Assembly: GCA_945860865.1 (NCBI GenBank)
Contig: CAMARW010000003.1
Location: 1-59,176, forward strand
Origin: Chitinophaga pinensis
Lineage (GTDB): Bacteria > Bacteroidota > Bacteroidia > UKL13-3
Length of the DNA stretch: 59,176 nucleotides
Direction of reading: 5' to 3'
Shown here: one piece after another, positions 34,164-44,144 of the stretch
Numbering within the stretch: the first letter of the stretch is position 1
Layout: every line of letters begins with the position of its first letter
Notes under the pieces: model-generated
The model's database searches: none
What the model was told of the DNA's origin: nothing
What the model saw: only the letters and a program-made list of their open reading frames with translations
Position numbers and translations under genes: made by a program

Positions 34164-35558
34164 TTAAACAAAAATACGCACAATATAGTAAGTTAATCCT
34201 GCTAAAACTGCGCTTACTGGTATTGTTAATATCCATGCCCAAAGTAAGTTTACGGTAACTCCCCAACGTACAGCAGATAATCGTTTGGTAGCACCTACTC
34301 CAATAATAGAACCTGTAATGGTATGTGTAGTACTCACTGGAATACCCATTTGCTCTGTCATAAACAAGGTTAGGGCTCCGGCAGATTCTGCAGTAACACC
34401 TTCTAGTGGTGTAACTTTGGTGATCTTTGAACCCATGGTTTTAACAATTTTCCAGCCACCACTCAATGTGCCTAAACCAATAGCGGCGTAACAAGCCAAT
34501 GGCACCCAATCTGGCATTTGTTTAAAATCTGTGATGTTTCCATTGGCCAACATGGCAGCAGAAATGATACCCATTACTTTTTGCGCATCGTTTCCTCCAT
34601 GTCCAATACTAAACGCAGCAGATGATAGTAGTTGCAACTTTTTAAACATGTTTGAGATTCTAAAGGCGGTAGGTGTTTTTACCTTTTCAACATAAATATA
34701 TGTCAAAATAAACAGGCCAATTAAAAACATAATACCCCAAACAATGCTCGAATTGTCGGCTTTTGACAAATCCTTGCTTAGCTTTTTTGTGTCTATGCTT
34801 TGGTCTATTTTAGCCATTTCTGAGGCAACATTTTCAGCACCCAAACTATTATACTGCTTTATAATGGGTTTGGTTAGTTCAAAGTTGGATAACGCCAAAT
34901 CTAATTTAGATTGAACCAAAGGATCTGTTTCAAGTGCTTTTTGATATTTATCTATTTGATAATATTTAGCTAGGTTGGTTTCTAGTTTATTTTGTTCCAG
35001 TTGGTCAAATAAAAAGAATGTTCCAATAGCAACAAGTATAATTATTCCTATTCTGTACCATACGTTTCGCATTATAGTTACTAAAGTAATAAACATAGAA
35101 ATAGCCATACCCATTATAGGAGCAATAAAAATAAATAAAACCGTTTTGGTAATTTTATCCATCTCCACAATTTTGGGTAATGTAACCCCATTGGTGGTTA
35201 AAAAAGCATGTGCAATGGCCGCCCCGGCAAATCCTCCAATGAGCGTGTGTGATGAACTAGAAGGAATGCCATACCACCAGGTAAATAAATTCCAAATAAT
35301 GGCGGCAATTAATCCGGCAAAAATTACTTCTAGGGTTATAAATTCTTTGTGAACAGTTTTTCCAATGGTATTTGCTACGGCGTGGTCTTTGAAAATAAAG
35401 AAGGCAACAAAATTGAAAAAGGCAGCCCAAATTACAGCCTGAACAGGCGTTAATACTTTGGTAGAAACAATGGTAGCTATTGAATTGGCTGCGTCGTGAA
35501 AGCCATTGATATAATCAAATACCAAAGCTAAAATGATGATAATTACTAAAAATGTCAT
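34164..35558 (-). CDS. PiT-family inorganic phosphate transporter
   Basis: A 464-residue membrane protein of the PHO4/PiT family. The duplicated signatures are DYINGFHDAANSIATIV (about 15-31) and FSIGHGGNDAQKVMGII (about 317-333), each holding the GFHDxxN or GxNDxQK motif for phosphate and cation binding. STTHTITGSIIGVG near the end is the second family repeat. It imports phosphate with H+ or Na+. A ~90-residue soluble insert near the middle is common in Bacteroidota. The gene follows the DUF47 gene by 14 bp. A second PiT paralogue lies at 40001-41404. Confidence 0.92.
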   Translation of the reverse strand: MTFLVIIIILALVFDYINGFHDAANSIATIVSTKVLTPVQAVIWAAFFNFVAFFIFKDHAVANTIGKTVHKEFITLEVIFAGLIAAIIWNLFTWWYGIPSSSSHTLIGGFAGAAIAHAFLTTNGVTLPKIVEMDKITKTVLFIFIAPIMGMAISMFITLVTIMRNVWYRIGIIILVAIGTFFLFDQLEQNKLETNLAKYYQIDKYQKALETDPLVQSKLDLALSNFELTKPIIKQYNSLGAENVASEMAKIDQSIDTKKLSKDLSKADNSSIVWGIMFLIGLFILTYIYVEKVKTPTAFRISNMFKKLQLLSSAAFSIGHGGNDAQKVMGIISAAMLANGNITDFKQMPDWVPLACYAAIGLGTLSGGWKIVKTMGSKITKVTPLEGVTAESAGALTLFMTEQMGIPVSTTHTITGSIIGVGATKRLSAVRWGVTVNLLWAWILTIPVSAVLAGLTYYIVRIFV

Positions 35559-35572
35559 GCTAAACGCCTTAA

Positions 35573-36220
35573 TTATGCGTACTTAACTACTATTGATTCC
35601 ATCACATTGGCGGCATCTTCAAATTTATCTGTGGCAATTTCCATTACCTGGTAAATTTCCCTTTTCTTGATGAGCATTTTTACATCGTTTTCTGTTTCAA
35701 ATAAGCGTTCTATGCACATATCAAATAAATCATCTGCTTGGTTCTCGTATGTATTTACTTTGGCAATAGCATCTGTGATGTTGCGCATGTTTTTCATATT
35801 GCGCAATTCTAAAACAGCTATTTTAATAGATTCTGCTCCCAATGCAATGATATCTGCCATTTTCTGAATACCGCTATCACTTGGGTCAACTTTATAAAAA
35901 TTGATTTTTTTAGCTGATGCATAAATATAATCGCATATATCATCTAATGCATTTGCCAAATGATGTATGTCTTCTCTATCGAATGGAGTAATAAAGTTTC
36001 TACCAAGTTCATTAAAAATCTGATGTGTTAGATTATCGTTGTTGTGCTCTAAATCCTCTAACTTTTTTATTACAACTCCACGTCTACTAAAATCAGGTTC
36101 AGCTACTACATCTTTCATTAGTCGGCCCATTTCTGCCACATTTAGGGCTACTTGTTCAAATAATGAGTAAAACACCTTGTCTTTAGGTGTAAATAATTGA
36201 ATAATCGCGTTAAAATTCAT
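35573..36220 (-). CDS. DUF47 (PhoU-like) PiT accessory protein
   Basis: A 215-residue all-helical protein of the DUF47/PhoU-like family. It contains LFEQVALNVAEMGRLMKDVV (about 20-39), KLEDLEHNNDNLTHQIFNEL, and IDREDIHHLANALDDICDYI with the D-I-x-x-L-x-x-x-L-D-D metal-binding pattern. These proteins regulate PiT transporters from the cytoplasm. It is first in the operon with PiT and is divergent from the phosphate porin, with the phased TTAACA array between them. Its orientation and pairing make it one of the clearest functional units in the window. Confidence 0.9.
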   Translation of the reverse strand: MNFNAIIQLFTPKDKVFYSLFEQVALNVAEMGRLMKDVVAEPDFSRRGVVIKKLEDLEHNNDNLTHQIFNELGRNFITPFDREDIHHLANALDDICDYIYASAKKINFYKVDPSDSGIQKMADIIALGAESIKIAVLELRNMKNMRNITDAIAKVNTYENQADDLFDMCIERLFETENDVKMLIKKREIYQVMEIATDKFEDAANVMESIVVKYA

Positions 36221-36263
36221 TTGTTTTAATTTTCTGGAACAAACTTAAAATAATTGTACCGAC

Positions 36264-36335
36264 TTAACATTATGTTAACAATAACTTAATATTCTTGCGG
36301 CCAGTTCTTAACAATTTATTATTAATTATTTAACA
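36264..36335. promoter_or_regulatory. Putative Pho box: TTAACA repeats in 11-bp register
   Basis: TTAACA occurs at 36264, 36275, 36308 and 36330, with TTAATA at 36286 and TTATTA at 36319. All starts are multiples of 11 bp apart (11, 11, 22, 11, 11). PhoP/PhoB-class response regulators bind 11-bp-spaced direct repeats, and TTAACA is the form known from Bacillus. The array lies between two divergent phosphate-uptake operons. Confidence 0.55.
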
Positions 36336-36418
36336 TTGGCTCATTGCTTTTAATGTTATGTAGTTGAATGCTAAATGTTTGTAATTTTAAAGAAAAAAAC
36401 CAATGTTAATTTATTTGT

Positions 36419-37639
36419 ATGTATCAAATTAAAAAAAAATCTCAATTAATCGTAGTTTTAACTTTATTTATGCTCTCTAATGCATTTGGGCAGGATAAAG
36501 TTGAGTCTAGTTCAAACTTAATCTCCAAAAAATGGTATGAGTCTTTTTCAATTAGGGGTTATCAGCAAGTTAGGTATAATCGTTTATTTGAAACTAATGA
36601 CAAATTAAAATGCGAGCAATGCGATCGTTCATGGGGGGAGAATGGCGGTTTTTTTATTAGACGAATGCGCATAATTTTTTCTGGTCAAATTAATAAAAGG
36701 GTTTATTTCTATGTGCAGCCTGATTTTGCAAGCTCTGCAAGTGCTACAAGTTTGCATTTTGGGCAATTGCGCGATGCTTATCTAGATTTAGGATTGGATG
36801 ATGATAATGAATTTAGGTTCAGAATTGGCCAAAGTAAAATTGCCTATGGTTTCGAAAATATGCAATCGAGTCAGAATCGTTTAGCATTGGATAGAAACGA
36901 CGCTTTAAATAGTGCTGTGGCTAATGAACGAGATTTGGGTGTGTTTTTTTATTATGCACCTAAAAACATAAGAAAATTGTTTAGTGAACTGATTAGTTCT
37001 GGCTTAAAAGGCAGTGGTGATTATGGCGTTTTTGGGTTGGGGGCTTATAATGGCCAAACAGCTAATAAACCAGAATTAAATAATGAACCTCATGTTTTTA
37101 CTAGACTGGCTTATCCTTTCAAAATAGGTAATCAAATTATTGAGCCTGCTTTGCAGGGCTATTCGGGGAAATTTGTTATTGCTAAAGATCAGTTAAGTAC
37201 AGGTGTAAAAACTAATGCAGATCAAAACTATTTGGATCAACGCGCGGCAGCTTCATTAATCTTGTATCCAAAACCTTTTGGTATTATGGCCGAATATAAT
37301 GTGGGAAGAGGTCCAGAATTTAACAAAGAAACAGACTCTATAGAAGTGCGTGATTTGCATGGTGGGTATATTACTTTAAGTTATTATCAAAGAATTGGAA
37401 AGCAACTTATCATCCCTTTTACTAGGGTACAATACTACCAAGGAGGAAAAAAGCATGAGAGAGATGCAAGAAGCTACGATGTGAAAGAACTTGAAATTGG
37501 AACAGAATGGCAGCCCAATAAGAACTTTGAATTAGTGGTTATGTATACTTTTTCCAATCGTAGATTCGAAGATTTTGCACTTCAGAACAATCGCCAAATT
37601 GGTCAATTAATGCGTGTTCAAGCACAATTTAATTTTTAA
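36419..37639 (+). CDS. Phosphate-selective porin (OprO/OprP family)
   Basis: A 406-residue outer membrane beta-barrel with signal peptide (cut after NAFG). The family pattern GGFFIRRMRIIFSGQINKRV (about 80-99) and FRFRIGQSKIAYGFENMQSS (about 139-158) is followed by alternating strands, and it ends in Phe (RVQAQFNF) as BAM substrates do. Relatives form anion channels induced by low phosphate. It is divergent from DUF47-PiT across the Pho-box-like array, which supports phosphate as its substrate. A strong hairpin terminator follows. Other Bacteroidota members of this porin family are only annotated by similarity. Confidence 0.85.
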   Translation: MYQIKKKSQLIVVLTLFMLSNAFGQDKVESSSNLISKKWYESFSIRGYQQVRYNRLFETNDKLKCEQCDRSWGENGGFFIRRMRIIFSGQINKRVYFYVQPDFASSASATSLHFGQLRDAYLDLGLDDDNEFRFRIGQSKIAYGFENMQSSQNRLALDRNDALNSAVANERDLGVFFYYAPKNIRKLFSELISSGLKGSGDYGVFGLGAYNGQTANKPELNNEPHVFTRLAYPFKIGNQIIEPALQGYSGKFVIAKDQLSTGVKTNADQNYLDQRAAASLILYPKPFGIMAEYNVGRGPEFNKETDSIEVRDLHGGYITLSYYQRIGKQLIIPFTRVQYYQGGKKHERDARSYDVKELEIGTEWQPNKNFELVVMYTFSNRRFEDFALQNNRQIGQLMRVQAQFNF

Positions 37640-37641
37640 AA

Positions 37642-37700
37642 AATTAGTCAAAAAAAAACGCCCTAGTCCATTCGGAATAGGGCGTTTTTTTTGACTAATT
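37642..37700. terminator. Bidirectional terminator with extended stem
   Basis: CGCCCTA (37659-37665) pairs with TAGGGCG (37678-37684). The stem continues through an A-run facing a T-run and an outer AATTAGTCA / TGACTAATT, giving more than 20 paired bases with one bulge. It sits between the convergent porin and S46 peptidase genes. Confidence 0.9.
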
Positions 37701-37709
37701 AGAAATGAA

Positions 37710-39851
37710 TTACTTAATCAAATTCATTTCAGCAACAATGTGCGGTGCATCTCCTAATTTGTCTATTAAGAATAAAACATAGCGGATGTCTACATTAATG
37801 GTGCGCTTATATTTAGCATCAAAAACGATATCTCCACTCATGGCTTCCCAATTGCCATCAAATGCTAAACCAATAAGGTAGCCGTTGCCATCAATTACCG
37901 GACTACCAGAGTTTCCTCCCGTGATATCGTTATTGGTTATAAAGGCTACAGGCATTTTGCCATCGGCATTTTTATACATTCCAAAATCTTTGGCATTGTA
38001 TAAATCGATAAGCTTTTGTGGGGCATTGAATTCAAAATCGGCTGGATTGTATTTCTCCATGATACCATCCATAGTTGTAACATAATCAAATTTTACAGCA
38101 TCTTTAGGTTCATATGATTGAACTGAACCATACGTTAAACGCAAAGATGAGTTGGCATCTGGATAAAACGTTTTATTTGGGTTCATTTCCATTAAACCTT
38201 TTATGTAATTTCTTCCCTCAGGACCCATAGCCTCATTAAACATATCTACTTTTGCTTTGTAATTATCCATGTAGTGGTTGTAAAAGGCATAAACCATCGC
38301 AAAACAAGGGTCGGCCATAAGTTTCTTATAGCTTGGGGCATTAGCAAAAGCATTTAATTTAGCTTCATTGGCAAACATGCTTTTGGCATATACCATTTTG
38401 GCATAGTTTCTAAATTTTTCGCTGGTATTAGCTCCTTTGGTTTTTAAAATAACAGCCATGTAAGCAGGGTGTTGATCTTTAGAAATGTTGTTAAAATACA
38501 TTTCTAAGATTTGTGCCATTATTTTTTCGTCGGCACTTGGGAAAAAGGCTTCATAAAAATCTTTGTTGCCGCCCATAGCTCCCTTTAATGCCTTATTAGC
38601 CGTGGCAGTATCCTTCAATACATTGCTAGCATAACCAATTAATGAACTGGCTTTGGCATTCATAGAAACACCTAAAATTCCTTCTGTTAAATAAGTTCTT
38701 TGTAAGGCTATAGGTCTGTAGGCTACGTATGCTTTCTCAACATTGGCCATTACGTTTTGGTAATCAGCTTTTCCTTGAGCAAAAGCATTAAAACGGGCTT
38801 CATTTTCTTTTTTAAAGTCGTATACTTTTAAACGTTTTAATTGCTCGGTTTGACCAATAAAATACTTCCAGTAATTTGCAATTTGCGCGTAGTTAGCAGA
38901 AAGTTTCAAACGGTCGCCTTCGTTTTTATCCATCACTTCTTTCCAAGCTTTAAGTCTAATGTCTCTTAAGGCTACAATGGTTGGGTTTGTTTTTTCTACG
39001 GCTAACTCAATGCCTTGCGAGAATTCATAGCGGTTGGTTCGGCCCGGAAAACCGTATACCATAGCAAAATCACCTTCTTTAATCCCTTTGGTATTTACCG
39101 GAAGAGAATGCTTTGGGGTGTAAGGAACATTATCTGGAGCGTAGCCTGCAGCCTCATTATCTTTGTTGGCATAAATACGAAACATGCTAAAGTCTCCGGT
39201 GTGGCGAGGCCACATCCAATTGTCTGCATCGCCACCAAACTTACCTACAGATTGCGGCGGTGTGCCAACTAATCTGATATCAGTAAAACGTTGAAAGGTA
39301 AAAAGGTAATAAGCATTTCCTTTAAACATTTCTCTAATTTGAACCTCAAACTTGTTCCCTTTTTTAGCCTCTTCAATTAATTGTTTGGTAATGGCTTGTA
39401 ATTTGGTTGCCCTTTCTTTTTCGTTTAAGCCTTTTAACTCTGACAAAACTTTATCACTTACGTCTTCAATTTTTTGAACAATGGAAACCCACATGCCTTG
39501 AACAGGTTTTTCTTCCCCGTTGTTTTTAGCCCAAAAGCCATTATCGAGGATATTATCTTGCGGGGTTGATTTATCTGCAATAGCGCCATATCCACAATGG
39601 TGGTTCGTTAAAACCAATCCTTTACTCGAGATGATCTCACCCGTACAGCCACCATTAAACCAAACAATGGCGTCTTTCATAGAGTTGTTATTCACATCGT
39701 ACAACTGTTCTGCCGTAAGTTTTAAGCCTTTGGCTTTCATTTCTTCGTAGTTGTACTTTTTAAGTAATAGAGGAATCCACATTCCCTCATCGGCTTTCAA
39801 TCCTGCGCTAAATAGCAAGAAGGCCGTCATGGTGTAAAGCAGTTTTTTCAT
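37710..39851 (-). CDS. S46-family dipeptidyl peptidase (DPP7-type)
   Basis: A 713-residue secreted serine peptidase. After the signal peptide the catalytic histidine lies in LTNHHCGYG (H85), an Asp is near the FGGDADNWMWPRHTGDF segment, and the nucleophile is S648 in ITGGNSGSPV. The helical cap domain occupies about 280-560. S46 enzymes cut dipeptides from peptide N-termini in the periplasm of Bacteroidota. The residue 18 positions after the nucleophile is Gly (FDGNWEAMSGD), the position where the Asp/Glu-specific DPP11 has Arg. This favours DPP7, which prefers hydrophobic P1 residues. It is transcribed alone. Confidence 0.9.
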   Translation of the reverse strand: MKKLLYTMTAFLLFSAGLKADEGMWIPLLLKKYNYEEMKAKGLKLTAEQLYDVNNNSMKDAIVWFNGGCTGEIISSKGLVLTNHHCGYGAIADKSTPQDNILDNGFWAKNNGEEKPVQGMWVSIVQKIEDVSDKVLSELKGLNEKERATKLQAITKQLIEEAKKGNKFEVQIREMFKGNAYYLFTFQRFTDIRLVGTPPQSVGKFGGDADNWMWPRHTGDFSMFRIYANKDNEAAGYAPDNVPYTPKHSLPVNTKGIKEGDFAMVYGFPGRTNRYEFSQGIELAVEKTNPTIVALRDIRLKAWKEVMDKNEGDRLKLSANYAQIANYWKYFIGQTEQLKRLKVYDFKKENEARFNAFAQGKADYQNVMANVEKAYVAYRPIALQRTYLTEGILGVSMNAKASSLIGYASNVLKDTATANKALKGAMGGNKDFYEAFFPSADEKIMAQILEMYFNNISKDQHPAYMAVILKTKGANTSEKFRNYAKMVYAKSMFANEAKLNAFANAPSYKKLMADPCFAMVYAFYNHYMDNYKAKVDMFNEAMGPEGRNYIKGLMEMNPNKTFYPDANSSLRLTYGSVQSYEPKDAVKFDYVTTMDGIMEKYNPADFEFNAPQKLIDLYNAKDFGMYKNADGKMPVAFITNNDITGGNSGSPVIDGNGYLIGLAFDGNWEAMSGDIVFDAKYKRTINVDIRYVLFLIDKLGDAPHIVAEMNLIK

Positions 39852-39934
39852 TATTAATTTATTTTAATGCGGCGAAAGTAAATACATTAGGTGAGAGAAC
39901 CTGATTTTTTTTTTGATAAATGATAAAATGGGTG

Positions 39935-39951
39935 CTAACAATTAATTCACA
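39935..39951 (+). promoter_or_regulatory. Weak Pho-box-like pair upstream of the second PiT gene
   Basis: CTAACA (39935-39940) and TTCACA (39946-39951) are spaced exactly 11 bp. Both are single variants of TTAACA. There is no third repeat in register, so this is weak support only. Confidence 0.2.
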
Positions 39952-40000
39952 ATTCCATAATATTGAACATCGAACAGACTACCTAATATTGCAAAATAAT

Positions 40001-41404
40001 ATGTTTGGATTAGACACATCACTCACTGTACTATTATTAGTTTGCTTGTTGGCTGCGGCCGCTTTTGAATTTATTAATGGTTTTCACGACACGGCAAATG
40101 CGGTAGCAACCGTAATTTATACTAACTCCCTCAAGCCTTGGGCCGCGGTAATTTGGAGTGGAATTTGGAATGCCATAGGTGTTTTTGCTGGCGGTATTGC
40201 AGTAGCTATGGGTATTACAACTTTATTGCCTACAGAACTACTTCTCGATACAAATATCTATCACAATATTGCTCTAATTTTATCCCTACTAATTACAGCC
40301 ATTGCCTGGAATTTAGGTACCTGGTATCTCGGAATTCCTTGTTCAAGTTCTCATACGCTCATAGGTTCTATCATTGGCGTTGGATTAGGTTTCGCTTTTA
40401 TAGCACCAGAAAATGGTTTTAGTTTCGTAAATTGGAGCAAAGCTGGTGATATCGGCTTATCATTAGTGTTATCACCTTTGTTAGGCTTTAGTTTGGCCAT
40501 TTTACTTATGTACATCCTTCGTCAAGTGGTTAGAAGCAAACAAATTTTTAAAGAACCTGCCACTAATGCGCCGCCTCCATTTTGGATTCGTTTAGTTCTT
40601 CTATTAACCTGCACAGGTGTTAGTTTTTCTCATGGTTCTAATGACGGTCAAAAAGGAGTAGGATTAGTAATGCTTATTTTAATTGCTATTGTACCTGGTT
40701 ACTTTACCCTAAATCTAGAAAAAAATACCGCCGATGTGAGAGATCAAGTTACTGAGGTTAAAAACATCATGGCTAAAATTAATCCATCAGAGTTTAATTT
40801 GGATGAGAAACTTAACTACGACAAAGCTAATACATATATACTGCATTTTGATTCTGTATTAAACACTGGAACCGCTATCGCTGATTTGTCAAATCAGCAA
40901 AAAGCTGGCTTAAGAAAAGACATGATTTTAATGGGTAAAGAGGTTAAAAAATTAATGTCGAGTAGCAATCTAAACCTAAGTTTAACCAACAAAAAACAAC
41001 TCAAAAAATCAGTAGACGATTTAAAAGGTATTACAGAATACGCACCTTTCTGGGTAATTATAATGATTTCTTTGAGCTTAGGATTAGGAACTATGATAGG
41101 TTGGAAGAAAATTGTAGTCACAATAGGCGAGAAAATTGGTAAACAACACTTAACCTATGCCCAAGGCGCTAGCGCAGAATTAGTAGCTGCCTCTACCATA
41201 GGTTTTTCAACTTGGTTAGGTTTGCCGGTATCTACCACTCATGTATTATCTTCTGGTATTGCGGGATCCATGGTGGCTAGCAAGGGCATTAAAAATCTTC
41301 AAGCAAAAACAATTAAGAGCATAGCCATTGCTTGGATTCTTACTTTACCCGTTTCAATTATTTTATCTGGGTCTCTTTTCTTACTTTTTAGGTGGATTCT
41401 TTAA
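40001..41404 (+). CDS. Second PiT-family phosphate transporter
   Basis: A protein of 467 residues from the ATG at 40001 (MFGLDTSLTVLLLVCLLAAA), which starts in the first membrane helix; the upstream extension is not helix-like. Family repeats are FEFINGFHDTANAVATVIY (about 22-40) and FSHGSNDGQKGVGLVML. A hydrophilic insert of ~110 residues lies in the middle and GLPVSTTHVLSSGIAGSM near the end. It differs clearly from the first PiT, in particular FSHGSNDGQK instead of IGHGGNDAQK, and has no DUF47 gene next to it. It may have another affinity or cation. Its 3' end overlaps the next gene by 4 bp (convergent). Confidence 0.9.
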   Translation: MFGLDTSLTVLLLVCLLAAAAFEFINGFHDTANAVATVIYTNSLKPWAAVIWSGIWNAIGVFAGGIAVAMGITTLLPTELLLDTNIYHNIALILSLLITAIAWNLGTWYLGIPCSSSHTLIGSIIGVGLGFAFIAPENGFSFVNWSKAGDIGLSLVLSPLLGFSLAILLMYILRQVVRSKQIFKEPATNAPPPFWIRLVLLLTCTGVSFSHGSNDGQKGVGLVMLILIAIVPGYFTLNLEKNTADVRDQVTEVKNIMAKINPSEFNLDEKLNYDKANTYILHFDSVLNTGTAIADLSNQQKAGLRKDMILMGKEVKKLMSSSNLNLSLTNKKQLKKSVDDLKGITEYAPFWVIIMISLSLGLGTMIGWKKIVVTIGEKIGKQHLTYAQGASAELVAASTIGFSTWLGLPVSTTHVLSSGIAGSMVASKGIKNLQAKTIKSIAIAWILTLPVSIILSGSLFLLFRWIL

Positions 41405-42561
41405 TCCTTCCTTTTCAATCTTCCTTCTTCAAAAAATAAAACATTTAAAGCTGCATTTTGAAGGCTTTTAGACCCTTCTTTCTGTCGAATTAAATATTTA
41501 TTACTCAAAGGTTGCAACTTGTCTAATTTGGTTATTTCTTTCATGTTGCCTTTTACTTGAACCATCGTTTGTAAGAAAAACAAACCTTGCTCAAAGCCCG
41601 CAATGGCATATTCTTCTGGGTCTGTATGAAATCTTTCGCGGTAGGCACCTATAAATGATTTATTAGACGCTGCGTAGTAGTCGAAAAAATGTGGACTAAT
41701 AATTTTAACATTTAATTTTTCTAACAGGGTAATATTGGGAGCTTTAAACTCTAACCATTTTCTAAAGCCATAAACTTGTACATTAGTAAAACGTGTGGTA
41801 TCACTCAAATTTTTAAGGGCTGAACCCACCGCGAATTCATTTTCACTGGCAAGAATGAAAAAATTTGTTTTTAACGAGTTGTAGTTTTTGCTAAATTCAC
41901 TAATTTTACTAATCTCTATTTGTTTGAATACAAATTGCGGATATTTGGTTTTAAGTGCAGAAATTCTTGAGGAAATGATTTTATCATTAGATTCTTTCCC
42001 AAAGGCCACAAATATATTGACAGATTCTTTTTTACTTTTCTCGATATCCTCCAAAATAAAATCGGCATAGTAATTTAAATCGGGGTATACAGAAATTAAA
42101 TATGGATTATTAATGGTGCTTTTGGTAAGTGTTAAAAAGGGCGAAACATGGTATCTCTTATTTTTTTTGCAATAATCTACCATTAATTCATTGCCTTCTT
42201 TTAGCACCGGACCAATTATTAAATCTGCGTTTAATACTTCCTTTTTATTAATAATTTTAGCAAAGCTTAGGCTGTCCCGCTTGGTGTCGTATACCTTTAT
42301 AAAAATGGGTTTTTCATTGGTTTTAAAAGAATCTAGTGCCAATAAAAAACCTTCATAATAATTTCTGCAAGCGTTACCAATAGCCGCATTTTTATGTTTA
42401 GGGTCTTCTATTAAATTAGCACTGCAAAATGGCATTACAAGCGCCACTTGAAACTTTTCTACAGTGCTATCTATTTCATTTTTTTGGCTGTCGGTTTGAC
42501 CCAAAGCCAACGAAATACTATAAAAAAATACTAAACAAAAAACTAAGCTCTTTGTATACAT
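41401..42561 (-). CDS. Exported periplasmic-binding-protein-like (PBP1 fold) protein
   Basis: A protein of 386 residues from the ATG at 42561, with a signal peptide (cut near ALGQ). The body has the type 1 periplasmic binding fold: FQVALVMPFCSANL (about 37-50), then ADLIIGPVLKEGNELMVDYC, and VNIFVAFGKESNDKIISSRI, as in branched-chain amino acid receptors. YRERFHTDPEEYAIAGFEQG is the typical final lobe motif. It lies 2 bp after guaA and is co-transcribed. Related Bacteroidota proteins often carry LysM repeats in front of this fold; none is present here. No ABC transporter is adjacent, so a ligand is not suggested. Confidence 0.78.
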   Translation of the reverse strand: MYTKSLVFCLVFFYSISLALGQTDSQKNEIDSTVEKFQVALVMPFCSANLIEDPKHKNAAIGNACRNYYEGFLLALDSFKTNEKPIFIKVYDTKRDSLSFAKIINKKEVLNADLIIGPVLKEGNELMVDYCKKNKRYHVSPFLTLTKSTINNPYLISVYPDLNYYADFILEDIEKSKKESVNIFVAFGKESNDKIISSRISALKTKYPQFVFKQIEISKISEFSKNYNSLKTNFFILASENEFAVGSALKNLSDTTRFTNVQVYGFRKWLEFKAPNITLLEKLNVKIISPHFFDYYAASNKSFIGAYRERFHTDPEEYAIAGFEQGLFFLQTMVQVKGNMKEITKLDKLQPLSNKYLIRQKEGSKSLQNAALNVLFFEEGRLKRKD

Positions 42562-42563
42562 AA

Positions 42564-44090
42564 TTATTCCCATTCTATGGTTGCAGGAGGCTTAGAGCTT
42601 ATATCATAAACTACTCTATTAATGCCCTTTACTTCATTGATAATTCTATTGGCCACCATGCCTAAAAAATCGTGCGGTAAATGGCAAAAATCTGCTGTCA
42701 TGCCATCTACGGATGTTACAGCGCGCAGGCAAATTACATTTTCATAAGTGCGCTCATCGCCCATTACACCCACAGATTGAATTGGTAAGAAAATGGCTCC
42801 TGCTTGCCATACATTTTGGTATTGACCTTTATCTTTCAATTCAGAAATAAAAATATGATCTGCTTCTTGCAGTATTCTAATTTTTTCTTCTGTTATTTCT
42901 CCTAAAATTCTAATAGCTAGGCCTGGTCCGGGGAAAGGATGTCTATCTAATATAATACGCTCCATGCCCAAAGCTGTACCCACATTTCTTACTTCATCTT
43001 TAAAAAGCATTCTTAAAGGCTCAACAATCTTAAGCTTCATGGTTTCTGGCAAACCCCCAACATTGTGGTGCGATTTAATTGTAGCTGATGGGCCTTTTAC
43101 GCTTACACTTTCTATCACATCTGGGTAAATAGTTCCTTGCGCCAACCATTTAGTATTTTCAATTTTGTTTGCTTCTTCATCAAACACTTCAATAAATACC
43201 CTACCAATGGTTTTGCGTTTTTGCTCAGGGTCGCTAATACCTGTTAAAGCATCTATAAACTTTTTGCGGGCATCTACACCAATTACATGAATTCCCATGT
43301 TCTTGTATGCATGCAAAACCTGCGCAAATTCGTCTTTTCTTAACAATCCATTATCTATAAAAATACCTGTTAGGTTTGATCCAATGGCTTCTTTTAACAA
43401 CATAGCCGCAACAGATGAATCAACACCACCCGAAAGGCCTAAGATTACTTTATCTGAACCTAATTTTTGTTTAAGGTCTGCAGTAGTATTTTCTATAAAA
43501 TGGGTGGGTGTCCAGTTTTGGTTCAGGCCGGCTATTTTTGCAATAAAGTTGTGCAATAATGTTTTGCCGTCTGTGCTATGTGTTACCTCTGGGTGAAATT
43601 GGATGGCATAAGTGTCTTCACCTTTTATTTTAAAGGCAGCTACTTTTACACTTTCTGTGCTGGCAATTATTTCAAAATTTTCTGGCACGTCTTGAATGGT
43701 ATCGCCGTGGCTCATCCAAACTTGACTATCCAAAGGGATTTCTGCTAGTAAAGGAGAATTGTGTACCGCCTTTAAGTTGGCCCTTCCATATTCTCTTATT
43801 TTACTTGGAACTACGTATCCACCATTTTGTTTGGCTAATAATTGTGCTCCATAGCAAACGCCCAAAAGGGGCAATTTGCCGCGGTATAAACTTAAATCTA
43901 CGTCTGGTAAAATACCGTCGTTAACCGAGTAAGGACTGCCACTTAGAATCACCGCTTTGGTGTGTTCATCCAACGTTGGAATATGCGTGCAAGGGTGAAT
44001 TTCTGAATAAACATTTAATTCGCGCAATCTGCGGGCAATTAATTGGGTATATTGCGACCCAAAATCAATAATGAGGACTTTTTCTTCCAT
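42564..44090 (-). CDS. guaA: GMP synthase (glutamine-hydrolysing)
   Basis: A protein of 508 residues from the ATG at 44090 ([20 protein letters not shown]). The class I amidotransferase has C79 in [11 protein letters not shown] and FHPEVTHS. The ATP pyrophosphatase has the P-loop [17 protein letters not shown], and a C-terminal dimerisation domain ends in [11 protein letters not shown]. It converts XMP to GMP using glutamine. Length and all active-site residues are normal. It is the first gene of a two-gene operon with the PBP-like protein and is divergent from mnmH across only 54 bp, so promoters overlap. Confidence 0.96.
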   Translation of the reverse strand: MEEKVLIIDFGSQYTQLIARRLRELNVYSEIHPCTHIPTLDEHTKAVILSGSPYSVNDGILPDVDLSLYRGKLPLLGVCYGAQLLAKQNGGYVVPSKIREYGRANLKAVHNSPLLAEIPLDSQVWMSHGDTIQDVPENFEIIASTESVKVAAFKIKGEDTYAIQFHPEVTHSTDGKTLLHNFIAKIAGLNQNWTPTHFIENTTADLKQKLGSDKVILGLSGGVDSSVAAMLLKEAIGSNLTGIFIDNGLLRKDEFAQVLHAYKNMGIHVIGVDARKKFIDALTGISDPEQKRKTIGRVFIEVFDEEANKIENTKWLAQGTIYPDVIESVSVKGPSATIKSHHNVGGLPETMKLKIVEPLRMLFKDEVRNVGTALGMERIILDRHPFPGPGLAIRILGEITEEKIRILQEADHIFISELKDKGQYQNVWQAGAIFLPIQSVGVMGDERTYENVICLRAVTSVDGMTADFCHLPHDFLGMVANRIINEVKGINRVVYDISSKPPATIEWE

Positions 44091-44144
44091 ATACGTTGGC
44101 AAATTTCACGTATTTTTAGGAGAAATTTAGTTTAAAGAAAAATT

